64,000 nucleotides of DNA from Proteobacteria bacterium UBA981 (GTDB lineage: Bacteria; Pseudomonadota; Gammaproteobacteria; Ga0077536): contig DBBP01000012.1 in the NCBI GenBank assembly GCA_002292285.1, positions 145,937 to 209,936 of the forward strand, given 5' to 3'. Under the pieces are notes generated by a model that had not been told where the DNA came from, did no database searches, and saw only the letters and a list, made by a program, of their open reading frames with translations. Of this stretch, positions 1 through 9,561 are shown one piece after another. Each line of letters begins with the position of its first letter. Positions within the stretch are counted from its first letter, which is position 1. The translations under genes and the position numbers were made by a program.

Positions 1-122
1 ACCGCCATTGTGTTGCGCTCATGAAGTCAAATGGATCCACATAAAATGGTAGATTAATCAGCGCTAAATAGCTACCGGGGCGGGTGATTTTGGCGATCTA
101 CGCCCGAAAATCAGCGCCGGCG

Positions 123-2738
123 TCAGTCTGTCGTGGAGCGCTCGTTCGAATCGTGATTAGTGGTAGCGAGTCCGAACTCAAGTCCTGCCTCGCCAAGCTC
201 TACCAGCACGGTATCAAGTGTTTTGTACTTGCCGGCAAGAATGGCTTCCGCGAGGGGCGTTTCGACCAGATTCTGAATGGCGCGCTTTAAGGGTCTTGCA
301 CCGTAGACTGGATCAAATCCGGCCTCGGCCAGGTGGTCCAGTGCCGTTGCACTGATCTCGAGGTTGAGATTTTGCTCTCCCAGGCGTTCGCGCAGGCGAT
401 TTATCTGAACTTCCGCAATCGCTCGAATTTGCGCCTTTCTGAGCGCGTGGAAAACCACGACGTCGTCGATTCTGTTGATGAATTCCGGGCGAAAGTGGGA
501 GCCGACCACATCCATAACCGACTTTTTCATCTCTTCATAACGGTCATCGTCGGCCATATTCTGAATGGTGTCAGAGCCCAGATTTGAGGTCATCACGATG
601 ACCGTATTGCGAAAATCAACCGTTCGTCCGTGTCCGTCGGTAAGCCGTCCATCATCGAGGACTTGCAGAAGGATATTGAATACGTCCGGGTGCGCTTTCT
701 CGATCTCGTCCAGCAGTACCACTGAGTAGGGTTTGCGCCGCACAGTTTCAGTCAGATAGCCGCCTTCCTCGTACCCGATATATCCGGGTGGAGCGCCAAT
801 AAGCCTTGCAACAGCATGTTTTTCCATATATTCCGACATATCGATTCGCACTAGCGCGTCTTCAGTGTCGAACAAAAACTCCGCTAATGATTTACACAGC
901 TCGGTCTTGCCCACACCAGTTGGTCCAAGGAGCAGAAACGAACCATTCGGGCGATTCGGGTCTGACAACCCTGCGCGGGAGCGCCGAATGGCGTCGGCTA
1001 CCGCGTCGACGGCTTCTTGCTGACCAATCACGCGCTTATGCAGCGCATCTTCCATGCGCAGGAGCTTATCGCGTTCGCCTTCGAGCATCCTGGATACTGG
1101 AATACCGGTCCATTGAGAGACGATCTCCGCTATCTCTTCTTCCGCGACCCGATTGCGCAGCAGCTGCTGGCGGGGTGCTTCGACATCTGCCGTATCGAGT
1201 CGTTGCTTCTCCAATGCAGGGATGATGCCGTACTGCAGCTCCGACATCCGGTTCAGATCGCCGGCGCGTTTTGCGTTCTCGAATTCAAGACGGGCCCGCT
1301 CAAGTTCAGCCTGGAGCTGATTGGTGCCAGCTAAAGCTGCCTTTTCCGACGTCCAGATTTCCTCCAGATCGGCATACTCTTTTTCCACTTCGCTAAGTTG
1401 CCTTTCGAGATCTTCCAGGCGGCGTTTCGATGCGTCATCCTGCTCCTTTTGCAGCGCCGCACGTTCGATTTTGAGCTGAATGGAACGGCGCCCCAGGCGA
1501 TCCATACTTTCTGGCTTTGAATCGATTTCGATACTGATTCGGCTCGCTGCCTCGTCGATGAGATCAATGGCCTTGTCGGGCAACTGCCGGTCGGCGATGT
1601 AGCGGCTGGACAGATTGGCTGCGGCGATAATCGCCGGGTCAGTGATTTCGACGCCGTGATGGACGGCGTAGCGTTCTTTCAGGCCACGCAATATCGCGAT
1701 CGTATCTTCGATAGAAGGTTCGTCGACTAAAACTTTCTGGAAGCGTCGCTCCAATGCCGCATCTTTTTCGACGTACTGGCGATACTCGTCCAGTGTTGTT
1801 GCGCCGATGCAGTGGAGTTCGCCCCGCGCCAGGGCAGGCTTGAGCATATTCCCCGCGTCCATCGCCCCTTCGGCTTTTCCCGCCCCAACCATGGTGTGCA
1901 GCTCATCGATGAACAGGATCACCTGTCCATCCTGGCGTGCCAAATCATTGAGAACAGCTTTAAGTCGTTCTTCAAATTCGCCACGAAATTTGGCTCCAGC
2001 GATCAGCGCGCCCATATCGAGGGCGAGCACGCGCTTACGTTTGAGCCCTTCCGATACCTCGTGATTGACGATGCGTTGAGCGAGACCTTCGACGATTGCT
2101 GTTTTTCCAACCCCAGGCTCTCCGATCAAAACGGGATTGTTTTTCGTTCGGCGCTGTAAAACCTGAATTGTGCGCCGGATTTCCTCGTCGCGCCCAATGA
2201 CGGGGTCAAGCTTTCCCTGTTCGGCTCTTTCCGTCAGATCGACAGTGTACTTTTCGAGGGCCTGGCGATGTTCTTCCGCGTTCGGGTCGTCAACAGCCTC
2301 GCCGCCGCGAAGTTGTTCGATGGCACTTTTAATCAGCTGTGCGTCGGCGCCACTCTTTTTGAGATGGCGGGCCAACTCGCCTTTTTCCTCAAACGCAGCG
2401 AGCACAAATAGTTCACTGGCGATGTAGGCATCGTTTCGATCTTGAGAGAGTTTGTCCGCGATGTTGAGAATTTTAACGAGACTATTAGAGGGATGAATAT
2501 CGCCAGCGGCACCGCTGACTTTGGGTAAGCTTTCGATGCTTTGACCTAGTTGTGAGCGCAGTTGGGCGACTTTCACACTGGCGTTTTGCAACAGCTGTCG
2601 AATTGCGCTGCCTTCCTGGTCGAGCAGCGCAATCATGACGTGCTGAGGATCAATAAACTGGTTGTCCAAACCGAGGGCCAGACTTTGGGCTTCGCCTATC
2701 GCGAGTTGAAATTTGTGCGTAAGTTTGTCGGCGCGCAT
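123..2738 (-). CDS. clpB: ATP-dependent disaggregase ClpB
   Basis: Hexameric AAA+ chaperone that, with DnaK/DnaJ/GrpE, threads and rescues aggregated proteins in the cytoplasm. The 871-residue product has the full family layout: N-terminal Clp repeat domain (about 1-145), first AAA+ module with Walker A GEPGVGKT near residue 206, a long coiled-coil middle domain (about 400-530, rich in E, R and K) and a second AAA+ module with GPTGVGKT near 605. It is slightly longer than the E. coli protein (857). The ATG start is preceded by AAGGGGG nine bases upstream. It is the last gene of rluD-pgeF-clpB, an order conserved in gammaproteobacteria, but the 156-bp gap before it holds a heat-shock-like promoter, so it probably has its own transcription. 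Identification is secure. Confidence 0.98.
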   Translation of the reverse strand: MRADKLTHKFQLAIGEAQSLALGLDNQFIDPQHVMIALLDQEGSAIRQLLQNASVKVAQLRSQLGQSIESLPKVSGAAGDIHPSNSLVKILNIADKLSQDRNDAYIASELFVLAAFEEKGELARHLKKSGADAQLIKSAIEQLRGGEAVDDPNAEEHRQALEKYTVDLTERAEQGKLDPVIGRDEEIRRTIQVLQRRTKNNPVLIGEPGVGKTAIVEGLAQRIVNHEVSEGLKRKRVLALDMGALIAGAKFRGEFEERLKAVLNDLARQDGQVILFIDELHTMVGAGKAEGAMDAGNMLKPALARGELHCIGATTLDEYRQYVEKDAALERRFQKVLVDEPSIEDTIAILRGLKERYAVHHGVEITDPAIIAAANLSSRYIADRQLPDKAIDLIDEAASRISIEIDSKPESMDRLGRRSIQLKIERAALQKEQDDASKRRLEDLERQLSEVEKEYADLEEIWTSEKAALAGTNQLQAELERARLEFENAKRAGDLNRMSELQYGIIPALEKQRLDTADVEAPRQQLLRNRVAEEEIAEIVSQWTGIPVSRMLEGERDKLLRMEDALHKRVIGQQEAVDAVADAIRRSRAGLSDPNRPNGSFLLLGPTGVGKTELCKSLAEFLFDTEDALVRIDMSEYMEKHAVARLIGAPPGYIGYEEGGYLTETVRRKPYSVVLLDEIEKAHPDVFNILLQVLDDGRLTDGHGRTVDFRNTVIVMTSNLGSDTIQNMADDDRYEEMKKSVMDVVGSHFRPEFINRIDDVVVFHALRKAQIRAIAEVQINRLRERLGEQNLNLEISATALDHLAEAGFDPVYGARPLKRAIQNLVETPLAEAILAGKYKTLDTVLVELGEAGLEFGLATTNHDSNERSTTD

Positions 2739-2780
2739 GTTCGAATGCCCCCTTGTGACCTGATCAATCGTTAGTAGATA

Positions 2781-2808
2781 GGTGAGGGTCGCAGCGAGTT
2801 ATTTCAAG
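2781..2808 (-). promoter_or_regulatory. Putative sigma-32 (heat shock) promoter of clpB
   Basis: On the minus strand the -35-like box CTTGAAA (complement of 2802-2808) is followed after 13 bases by CCCTCACC (complement of 2781-2788). This resembles the heat-shock consensus CTTGAAA / CCCCATnT with permitted spacing. It lies about 45 bp upstream of the clpB ATG, and clpB is a classic sigma-32 target. The -35 match is exact; the -10 match is partial, so this is a plausible call and not a firm one. Confidence 0.5.
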
Positions 2809-2894
2809 CATGAGGTGCGCTAAACGTCGGCTGGCTAGCGTGTCGTCCGACGGTTGTGGCTGGGCAATTCCGCTTGTTGCAAATGGTGATCTGT

Positions 2895-3638
2895 TCAGGA
2901 AATCCAGATCAACGCAGCCATCCGGCCAGTAGTACCGTCGCGCCGAAACGAGAAAAATGAGTCGTCTTCAGCGTAGACACATCGCTCACTGACATTCACC
3001 GCCGTGACGCCCAGCCGCTTGAGTTGCTGCTTCGCCAACTCACGCAGATTCATATGCATGCGTCCTGCGTGTTCAACGAAACAGGCCTCGTACGCTGCGT
3101 GCTCGCTGATGAAAGTCGTTCGCAGCTCGAACCCGACCGGGTAATTGCCTGTCCCAATACAGGGGCCAAGCCAGGCGATGAGTTGCTCTGGCGGTGAGTC
3201 AAACTGGGCAACAGCCTGACCAAGAATGCCTGAGGCTAGCCCGCGCCAGCCGGCATGCACAGCCGCAACTTCGCGACCGTCCCCGGCACATAGCAGGACG
3301 GGGAGACAATCGGCGACCATCACCACTCAGGCAACGCCGCTTCGATTGGTGATGGCGCCGTCGGCTGTTACGCCATAAGTACACTGGTCCAGGCGATGGA
3401 CGTGTGTGCCATGGACCTGATTAAGCCAGCAAGGTTGCTGCTCAAGCGCGAGTGACCGGGTAAGGCGTTCACGATTCTGTGTGACAGCACTCAGTTGATC
3501 ACCAACATGCGTAGCCAGATTCGCACTCGCCCACGGCCCTGTGCTGAACCCTCCATGACGCGTTGTGAAACAGACTCGGACATTGCCAGGTGCCGGCCAT
3601 TCGGGGATAAATGTTGGCGTCTCTTGTCCCGGCTTCAT
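2895..3638 (-). pseudogene. pgeF: PgeF/YfiH (laccase-domain) gene interrupted by in-frame TGA
   Basis: PgeF/YfiH is a zinc-dependent purine nucleoside hydrolase/oxidase-like enzyme linked to peptidoglycan editing. The frame is continuous over 247 codons, the family's usual length, except for one TGA at 3329-3327 after NRSGVA. The N-terminal part (103 aa) carries the zinc-ligand motif QVHG. The C-terminal part (143 aa) carries ADCLP and HAGWRG, the other ligands. The stop sits a few residues before ADCLP, where E. coli YfiH has a non-catalytic Cys (GVACAVM). TGA is directly followed by GTG GTG ATG, so restart of the second half is possible. The first ATG overlaps the rluD stop (ATGA). The gene could be a fresh pseudogene, a sequence error, two split polypeptides or a recoded gene. 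TGA acts as a normal stop in neighbouring genes. Confidence 0.85.
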
Positions 3639-4630
3639 TGTTGCCCGACGCCTTGCGTGTCGGCGGCCAGAGCCTCTATCAGTCGATTTAGATCGTCAGG
3701 GCGGGGATCATGGAATGTCAGTGTTTCACCGCTAACGGGGTGCTCAAGTTGGAGCCGGGCGGCATGGAGAGCCTGACGGGGGAACTGCTCGAGTTGCGCG
3801 ATCAGACTTGCGCTGGCACCAAGCGGTGGTCGTGGCCGCGCGCCATAGCGCGAATCTCCGACCAGCGGGTGGCCAATGGAGGCTAGATGCACGCGAATCT
3901 GGTGTGTTCTGCCGGTCTCAAGGTGGACTTCAAGCAAGGTGTGCCTCCGATAACGAGCCGCAATTCGAAAATGAGTTACGGCCTGTCTCCCGTTAACGTC
4001 TATACGCATTCGCGTGCGCTGACGTGGATCTCGTGCAATCGCAGCATTGATCGTGTCGCCAGCGATTAAGACACCGGATGCAACCGCTTCGTAAGTCCTA
4101 CTAATCGCGCGAGCGGCCATTGCACGGACCAGTTGTTGATAGCTGGCCGTATGCCTGGCGACCAGTAACAGGCCGGAGGTGTCCTTGTCTATGCGATGAA
4201 TCAGCCCTGCGCGCGGCAGTGCCGCCAGTTCCGGAAAGCGCGCCAGCAAACCGTTGACTAGCGTGTGGTCCGGATTTCCTGCGCCAGGGTGAACGACGAT
4301 CCCAGCCGGCTTGGCGACAACGAGTAAGTCAGCGTCGCTGTGAATCGTGTCGAACTCGACGGCTTGCGGGAGCACGTCTGCGCTTGCTGCGAGCGTTGCA
4401 ATAACTGTCACTCGATCGCCGCCGTGGACTTTGGCGCGCACTTTTACTTTGCTACCGTTCAATTGGACTGCGCCAGCTTCAATCCACTGTTTCAGCGCTG
4501 AACGAGAATATTGGTTTAGTAGCGACGCCAGCGCTTGATCAAGACGCGAACCGTCGAACTCGTCGGGTATGGTGAGGTCGTAGTTTTGTGTCTGCACGTT
4601 ACCGTGGTCTGTCCGAACCGATGAAGTCAA
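3635..4630 (-). CDS. rluD: 23S rRNA pseudouridine synthase RluD
   Basis: Converts uridines 1911, 1915 and 1917 of helix 69 in 23S rRNA to pseudouridine. The 331-residue protein has an N-terminal S4 RNA-binding domain (about 24-85) and an RluA-family catalytic domain. The motif HRIDKDTSG spans 145-153, with the catalytic Asp near 148, and is followed by the family motif GRTHQIRVH. The gene is divergent from bamD and overlaps the pgeF start by 4 bp (ATGA), so the two are translationally coupled. Gene order with pgeF and clpB matches enteric bacteria and supports RluD over RluC or RluA. Confidence 0.95.
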   Translation of the reverse strand: MTSSVRTDHGNVQTQNYDLTIPDEFDGSRLDQALASLLNQYSRSALKQWIEAGAVQLNGSKVKVRAKVHGGDRVTVIATLAASADVLPQAVEFDTIHSDADLLVVAKPAGIVVHPGAGNPDHTLVNGLLARFPELAALPRAGLIHRIDKDTSGLLLVARHTASYQQLVRAMAARAISRTYEAVASGVLIAGDTINAAIARDPRQRTRMRIDVNGRQAVTHFRIAARYRRHTLLEVHLETGRTHQIRVHLASIGHPLVGDSRYGARPRPPLGASASLIAQLEQFPRQALHAARLQLEHPVSGETLTFHDPRPDDLNRLIEALAADTQGVGQQ

Positions 4631-4806
4631 TGAATCGCATGGCCATGCATTAGTCTACGCGGGTCGCTTGCGAGCAGCGCAGATGTCGCTCTAAGCTTGC
4701 TGCCACCGTGCCCCGGCGGACCGCACGTTGCGCAGATGAAATTGCAGCCACTAAAATGGTCCGCCTTCAACCTCATTCCGTGCTAGCGCGGGGAAGCAAC
4801 CCATTC

Positions 4807-5610
4807 ATGAAGTCTGTCCCAATCAGCGCGCTAGTGCGCGCCATTTGCCTTTTAACATTGCTGAGTCTCAGTGGCTGCGGCTATTTTCAAGGTCAATCGA
4901 GCCGCGATCGCGAAGAGTCAAAATGGCCAGAAGAACGACTGTATTCAATGGCTAAGGACCGGCTCGATTCTGGCACCTGTAGCGGGGCAATCGAATATTA
5001 CGAGAAACTTCAGTCGCGTTATCCGTTCGGAATATATACCCAACAATCGCAGTTGGAACTAGCGTACTGTTATTACCGAACGGACGATCCCGCTACTGCC
5101 CAGGCAACGCTTGACCGCTTTATCAAGCTGTATCCGTCTCACCCGCATATGGCCTATGCGTATTTTCTGCGCGGATTGGTCAATTTCGGGCGCGGTTACG
5201 GGCTTGCCGATCGCTACTTGCCGAAAGATCCGTCTCAGCGCGATCCAGGTGCGTCGTTGCAATCATTTAACGATTTTAGCGAGTTGATAAAACAATTCCC
5301 GGAGAGCATCTACGTCGATGACGCTCAGCTACGGATGCGGTATCTACGCAACATTCTCTCTCAGCACGAGGTTAACGTAGCGAATTTTTTCATGCGCCGC
5401 GGGGCGTTCGTGGCCGCTGCCAACCGCGCCCGCTATGTGGTCGAAAATTACCAGCAAACGCCAGCGATGCCTGAAGCACTCATTTTGCTTGCTAAATCCT
5501 ACAAAGTGCTGGAATTGAACGAACTTGCTGATGACGCACTGCGTGTTCTGGAAGTGAACTACCCTAATCACCCGGGCCTTGCCGAAGTTAGGGAAACGCG
5601 CGTGCGCTAA
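4807..5610 (+). CDS. bamD: Outer membrane assembly lipoprotein BamD
   Basis: Essential lipoprotein of the BAM complex that inserts beta-barrel proteins into the outer membrane. The start is placed at ATG 4807 and not at the longer open frame from 4708, because this gives a proper lipoprotein signal: a hydrophobic stretch (about 8-21) ending in lipobox LSGC with Cys24. GGGGAAG lies about 11 bases upstream. The 267-residue protein has the TPR-like helical repeats expected (for example SGAIEYYEKLQSRYP and ATAQATLDRFIKLYP). It is divergent from rluD and converges on nadE with an 8-bp gap. Confidence 0.95.
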   Translation: MKSVPISALVRAICLLTLLSLSGCGYFQGQSSRDREESKWPEERLYSMAKDRLDSGTCSGAIEYYEKLQSRYPFGIYTQQSQLELAYCYYRTDDPATAQATLDRFIKLYPSHPHMAYAYFLRGLVNFGRGYGLADRYLPKDPSQRDPGASLQSFNDFSELIKQFPESIYVDDAQLRMRYLRNILSQHEVNVANFFMRRGAFVAAANRARYVVENYQQTPAMPEALILLAKSYKVLELNELADDALRVLEVNYPNHPGLAEVRETRVR

Positions 5611-5617
5611 GTGCGGG

Positions 5618-7261
5618 TTAGCGTGGGACCGGCTTTTGCTCGTCGTAGCGTGACGTAATCGGCACGCGTCGGTCGCGGCCAAAGGCGCGTTTGGTAATGC
5701 GCACGCCCGGTGCTGCCTGACGCCTCTTGTATTCATTCCTGTCAACCATCGCGGCCACGCGCTGTGCGGTTGCGAAATCGAAACCCAGTTCTGCGATTTC
5801 GCGTGGCGTCATGTCCTTTTCGATATACGACTCGAGGATGGGATCCAAAATGTCATAAGCCGGAAGCGAATCGGAATCTTTTTGATCGGGTGCCAATTCA
5901 GCGCTTGGCGGGCGCACGATGACCCGCTCTGGGATCGCCGGCGAGCGTTCGTTACGCCAGCGCGACAATCGGTAAACCAGGGTCTTGGAGATATCCTTGA
6001 GTGGCGCAAAGCCGCCGGCCATGTCGCCGTACAGCGTGGCATAGCCAACCGACATTTCGCTTTTGTTGCCTGTCGCAAGCACCATTCTGCCGCTTGAATT
6101 TGAAACCGCCATGAGCATTACGCCGCGTGTGCGGGCCTGGAGGTTCTCAGCAGTGACGCCGACTCCGTGCTCGGGCAACACTGGACTGAGACTCGTACCG
6201 AAAGCACGCACGACATCGTCGATGGGAACGATACGAAATTCGCAACCGAGCAGCTTGGCTTCTTCGCGGGCGTCGTCAACGCTCATATCTGCCGTGTAAC
6301 GCGACGGCATGGCAATCGCCGTTACTGCATCTTTGCCAAGCGCATCGACGGCGAGTGCCAGCGTCAAAGCAGAGTCGATGCCCCCGGACAAACCGAGCGC
6401 GCAGCCCGGGAAGCGATTTTTGGCGACGTAATCTCGAATGCCGACGACCAGGGCGTCATATACGGCAGCCTCGAGATCCGGCAGTTCGGTCATCGAACCG
6501 CTGAAAAATATGTTCTTTCCTGCTGCTTCGCGTTCGACTTCGAGCATGAACAACGATTCGCTGAAAGCCGGCGCCTGAGCTGTGACGGCGCCGTGACGGT
6601 CGAGGGCAAATGAGGCTCCGTCGAACACGAGCTCGTCCTGCCCACCGACGGTATTCACATAGGCGACCGCGAGTCCGGACGTCGTGGCAGCATCGCGAAC
6701 GGCGTTATTGCGTTCGCTAAACTTGCCGATATGAAACGGTGAAGCATTGATATTGCAGATGCATTCAGCGCCTGCTGCACGATTTTGCTGAGCCGTATCG
6801 GGCGACCAGATATCCTCGCAGATGCTGAGTCCAAACTTCACGCCGCCGATGTCGACCACACAAGCTTCAGTGCCGGCTACGAAATAGCGCTTCTCGTCGA
6901 ACACCGAATAGTTCGGGAGATGTTGTTTGCGGTAGTTTGCGATTCTCTTACCAGCGAAGAAAACCGCACAACTGTTAAAAAGCGCATCGCCGTCCAGTTC
7001 CGGATAGCCAACAATCACATGCGTGCCCGCGGTTGCGGCAGCAATCTCTTCCAATGCCACACGGACGCGACGGTGAAGCCCTGGGCGGAACAACAGGTCC
7101 TCCGGCGGATAACCGGTTAGGGCCAGCTCCGGAAACACAACAACGTCGGCGCCCTCGGCCGCGGCAAGCGCGGTGAGCTCGATTATTCGTGTACGGTTAC
7201 CGCTGATATCACCCACACAGAAATCTGTCTGGGCGAGAGCAAGACGCAGAGGAGGCGACAT
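5618..7261 (-). CDS. nadE: Glutamine-dependent NAD+ synthetase
   Basis: Catalyses the last step of NAD+ synthesis, amidating deamido-NAD with glutamine-derived ammonia. The 547-residue, two-domain protein has an N-terminal nitrilase-type glutaminase with its triad visible as Glu45 (FPELALTGY), Lys112 (YRKQHLPNY) and Cys148 (SICEDIW). The C-terminal synthetase carries the ATP pyrophosphatase loop SGGIDSA near 292-298. This is the glutamine-hydrolysing type, not the short ammonia-dependent NadE of E. coli. It lies 49 bp downstream of sucD on the same strand and may be read through from sucCD. Confidence 0.96.
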   Translation of the reverse strand: MSPPLRLALAQTDFCVGDISGNRTRIIELTALAAAEGADVVVFPELALTGYPPEDLLFRPGLHRRVRVALEEIAAATAGTHVIVGYPELDGDALFNSCAVFFAGKRIANYRKQHLPNYSVFDEKRYFVAGTEACVVDIGGVKFGLSICEDIWSPDTAQQNRAAGAECICNINASPFHIGKFSERNNAVRDAATTSGLAVAYVNTVGGQDELVFDGASFALDRHGAVTAQAPAFSESLFMLEVEREAAGKNIFFSGSMTELPDLEAAVYDALVVGIRDYVAKNRFPGCALGLSGGIDSALTLALAVDALGKDAVTAIAMPSRYTADMSVDDAREEAKLLGCEFRIVPIDDVVRAFGTSLSPVLPEHGVGVTAENLQARTRGVMLMAVSNSSGRMVLATGNKSEMSVGYATLYGDMAGGFAPLKDISKTLVYRLSRWRNERSPAIPERVIVRPPSAELAPDQKDSDSLPAYDILDPILESYIEKDMTPREIAELGFDFATAQRVAAMVDRNEYKRRQAAPGVRITKRAFGRDRRVPITSRYDEQKPVPR

Positions 7262-7310
7262 AGGATTAGCTGTGGTTACCCGAGTATCAGTCTGCTGCTC
7301 ATGCGACGAC

Positions 7311-8183
7311 TCAGGCCAGCGCGGCGGCCATGGCTGGCCCCATCTCTGCCGGTGAACGCACCGTCTTCACCCCGGCCGCTTCAAGTGCCGCAAACTTGTC
7401 GTCGGCAGTGCCCTTACCACCGGAGATGATTGCCCCGGCATGTCCCATCCGCTTTCCAGGTGGCGCGGTGACGCCGGCGATATATCCAACTACCGGTTTG
7501 GTGACGTGCTCACCGATGAACGCTGCCGCTTCTTCCTCCGCGGAACCACCAATCTCGCCAACCATGATAATGCCTTCGGTCTGCCCGTCGTCCTCGAACA
7601 AACGTAGACAATCAATGAAATTCATCCCGTGGATGGGGTCTCCGCCGATACCAACACAGGTGCTTTGACCCAGGCCGGCTGCGGTCGTTTGATGAACCGC
7701 TTCGTAGGTCAGCGTGCCGGAGCGAGACACGATACCAGTGCGACCCTGCTGGTGAATTGCGGCCGGCATGATACCGATTTTGCATTCGCCAGGCGTAATG
7801 ATGCCGGGACAATTGGGTCCGATGAGGTAGACATCTCCACGTGCCATAAGACTGGCTTTGACACGTACCATGTCGAGCACAGGGATACCTTCGGTGATGC
7901 AGGCGATAACGCGGATGCCGGCGGCAGCGGCTTCGGCAATCGCATCGGCCGCAAACGGAGGCGGCACGAAAATCATGCTCGCATCTGCGCCAGTCTCTGC
8001 CACAGCCTCTGCGACGGTATTGAAAATCGGGCGATCGAGATGGCGTTCGCCGCCTCGTCCCGGTGTGATGCCACCGACTATCTGGGTGCCGTAAGCGATC
8101 CCCTGCTCGGCGTGAAAGGTGCCCTGCTTTCCGGTAAAACCCTGCACCAGCACGCGCGTATTTTTATCGACCAGGATAGACAT
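7311..8183 (-). CDS. sucD: Succinyl-CoA synthetase alpha subunit
   Basis: TCA-cycle enzyme subunit that binds CoA and carries the phosphohistidine. With SucC it converts succinyl-CoA, phosphate and ADP/GDP to succinate, CoA and NTP. The length (290 aa) matches E. coli SucD. The CoA-binding Rossmann domain is N-terminal (VQGFTGKQGTFH), and the active-site His sits near residue 248 in GHAGAIISGG. It starts 3 bp after the sucC stop, so the two form one operon that continues toward nadE. Confidence 0.97.
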   Translation of the reverse strand: MSILVDKNTRVLVQGFTGKQGTFHAEQGIAYGTQIVGGITPGRGGERHLDRPIFNTVAEAVAETGADASMIFVPPPFAADAIAEAAAAGIRVIACITEGIPVLDMVRVKASLMARGDVYLIGPNCPGIITPGECKIGIMPAAIHQQGRTGIVSRSGTLTYEAVHQTTAAGLGQSTCVGIGGDPIHGMNFIDCLRLFEDDGQTEGIIMVGEIGGSAEEEAAAFIGEHVTKPVVGYIAGVTAPPGKRMGHAGAIISGGKGTADDKFAALEAAGVKTVRSPAEMGPAMAAALA

Positions 8184-8186
8184 GAT

Positions 8187-9353
8187 TTATTGAACTCCAA
8201 CCGCAGCGACGACTTTCTCAGCAGCGTCTGCAAGATTCTCAGCACTTGTAATCGCAAGCCCACTGGAGGCGAGCAACGCTTTGCCTTCATCAACATTGGT
8301 GCCTTCCAGGCGCACCACTACGGGAACACTGATACCAACATCTGTGACCGCCGCGATAATGCCTTCGGCGATCAGGTCGCAGCGCACAATGCCCCCAAAA
8401 ATATTGACCAGAATGGCCTCAACTTTGCTGTCTGACACGATAATCTTGAAAGCTTCAGCCACACGCGCGGCGGTGGTGCCGCCGCCAACATCGAGGAAGT
8501 TAGCCGGTTGGCCGCCGCAAAGTTTGATGATATCCATGGTTGCCATAGCGAGGCCTGCGCCGTTTACCATGCAGGCAATATTGCCGTCCAAGGTGACATA
8601 GTTGAGGTCGAATTCCTGGGCGCGTCGCTCCTTTTCGTCCTCCTGACTCGGGTCGCGCCAATCCGCAATCTTTTTCTGCCGGAACAAGGCGTTGTCGTCA
8701 AGATTGATTTTAGCGTCCACGGCGCACAGCGAACCGTCAGTCAGAATCGCCAGTGGATTAATTTCGACCAGACTCACGTCGCATTCACAGATAAGGCGGT
8801 ATAAGCCTTCCAGAATGACTTGCAATTGCTTGCGTTGGGCGGCGTCGAGCTCAAGAGCGAAGGCCATCTCGCGACACTGATAGCCTTGCAGGCCAAGCAC
8901 CGGGTCGACGGCCAAATTGAAAATCTTCTCTGGCGTCGTGGCTGCGACTTCTTCAATGTCCATGCCGCCGGCGCGGGATGCCATGAATGCAACGCGCCGC
9001 GCTGCGCGGTCAATGACCGCGCCGAGGTAAAGCTCGTGCTCGATGTCTGCAGCAGCGGCGATGAGCACGCAGTTGACAGGCTGACCATCGGGCGCTGATT
9101 GTCCGGTGATTAATTGTGAGCCAATTAAGCGCGCCGCGTGTTGTTCGAGCTCGTCGAGGTCACGCGTGAATTTGACGCCACCGGCCTTGCCGCGGCCGCC
9201 AGCGTGAACCTGGGCTTTGACCAGCCACGCGTCTCCTCCGAGTCCGCGCGCGAGTTCAGCTACTTCGCTGGCGCTGTGTGCCACTTCGCCGCCCTGAACC
9301 GGGATGCCGTAGTCCGCGAAGAGGCTCTTGGACTGGTACTCGTGCAGATTCAT
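8187..9353 (-). CDS. sucC: Succinyl-CoA synthetase beta subunit
   Basis: ATP-grasp subunit of succinyl-CoA synthetase, supplying the nucleotide- and succinate-binding sites. The ATG at 9353 (MNLHEYQSKSLF) is chosen because AAGGGGG sits just upstream at good spacing and it gives 388 residues, the same as E. coli. A further upstream in-frame start would add ten atypical residues. The ATP-grasp domain fills roughly the first 240 residues (VKAQVHAGGRGKAGGVK near 45-60). The CoA-ligase domain follows, with the loop GGIVRCD. sucC is first of the sucC-sucD pair and faces the pilS region across a 208-bp divergent gap. Confidence 0.96.
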   Translation of the reverse strand: MNLHEYQSKSLFADYGIPVQGGEVAHSASEVAELARGLGGDAWLVKAQVHAGGRGKAGGVKFTRDLDELEQHAARLIGSQLITGQSAPDGQPVNCVLIAAAADIEHELYLGAVIDRAARRVAFMASRAGGMDIEEVAATTPEKIFNLAVDPVLGLQGYQCREMAFALELDAAQRKQLQVILEGLYRLICECDVSLVEINPLAILTDGSLCAVDAKINLDDNALFRQKKIADWRDPSQEDEKERRAQEFDLNYVTLDGNIACMVNGAGLAMATMDIIKLCGGQPANFLDVGGGTTAARVAEAFKIIVSDSKVEAILVNIFGGIVRCDLIAEGIIAAVTDVGISVPVVVRLEGTNVDEGKALLASSGLAITSAENLADAAEKVVAAVGVQ

Positions 9354-9561
9354 AAATCCCCCTTTAATTACCCACAATGCCACCCAGCATATGCTTTCCC
9401 GTCGATCCGCTCGCCTTGAGTCGAATCAGACAACAGAGGAACATAAGCGCTGATTTGGTCTTCGAAACAGGGGCCGAAGTATGGCGTGTCTGCCGTGCTT
9501 TGTCATCGATATTCGCGTGTAATTCCCGCGCGCTCACAGCAACGATATAAGGACTTGAGCG

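Noticed and set aside
91..118. Imperfect inverted repeat (GATTTT...AAAATC) just after the clpB stop, possible terminator
   Set aside because: The stem has a two-base bulge and there is no T tract after it in the direction of clpB transcription.
3300..3326. Selenocysteine insertion element after the pgeF TGA
   Set aside because: Only a 4-bp hairpin (GGUG/CGCC) can be drawn directly after the TGA; it does not resemble a bacterial SECIS. The Sec idea is kept only as one option to test.
9384..9561. Promoter for the pilS operon (TTGTCA near TGTAAT)
   Set aside because: The spacing between the boxes is only about 12-14 bp, too short for sigma-70.
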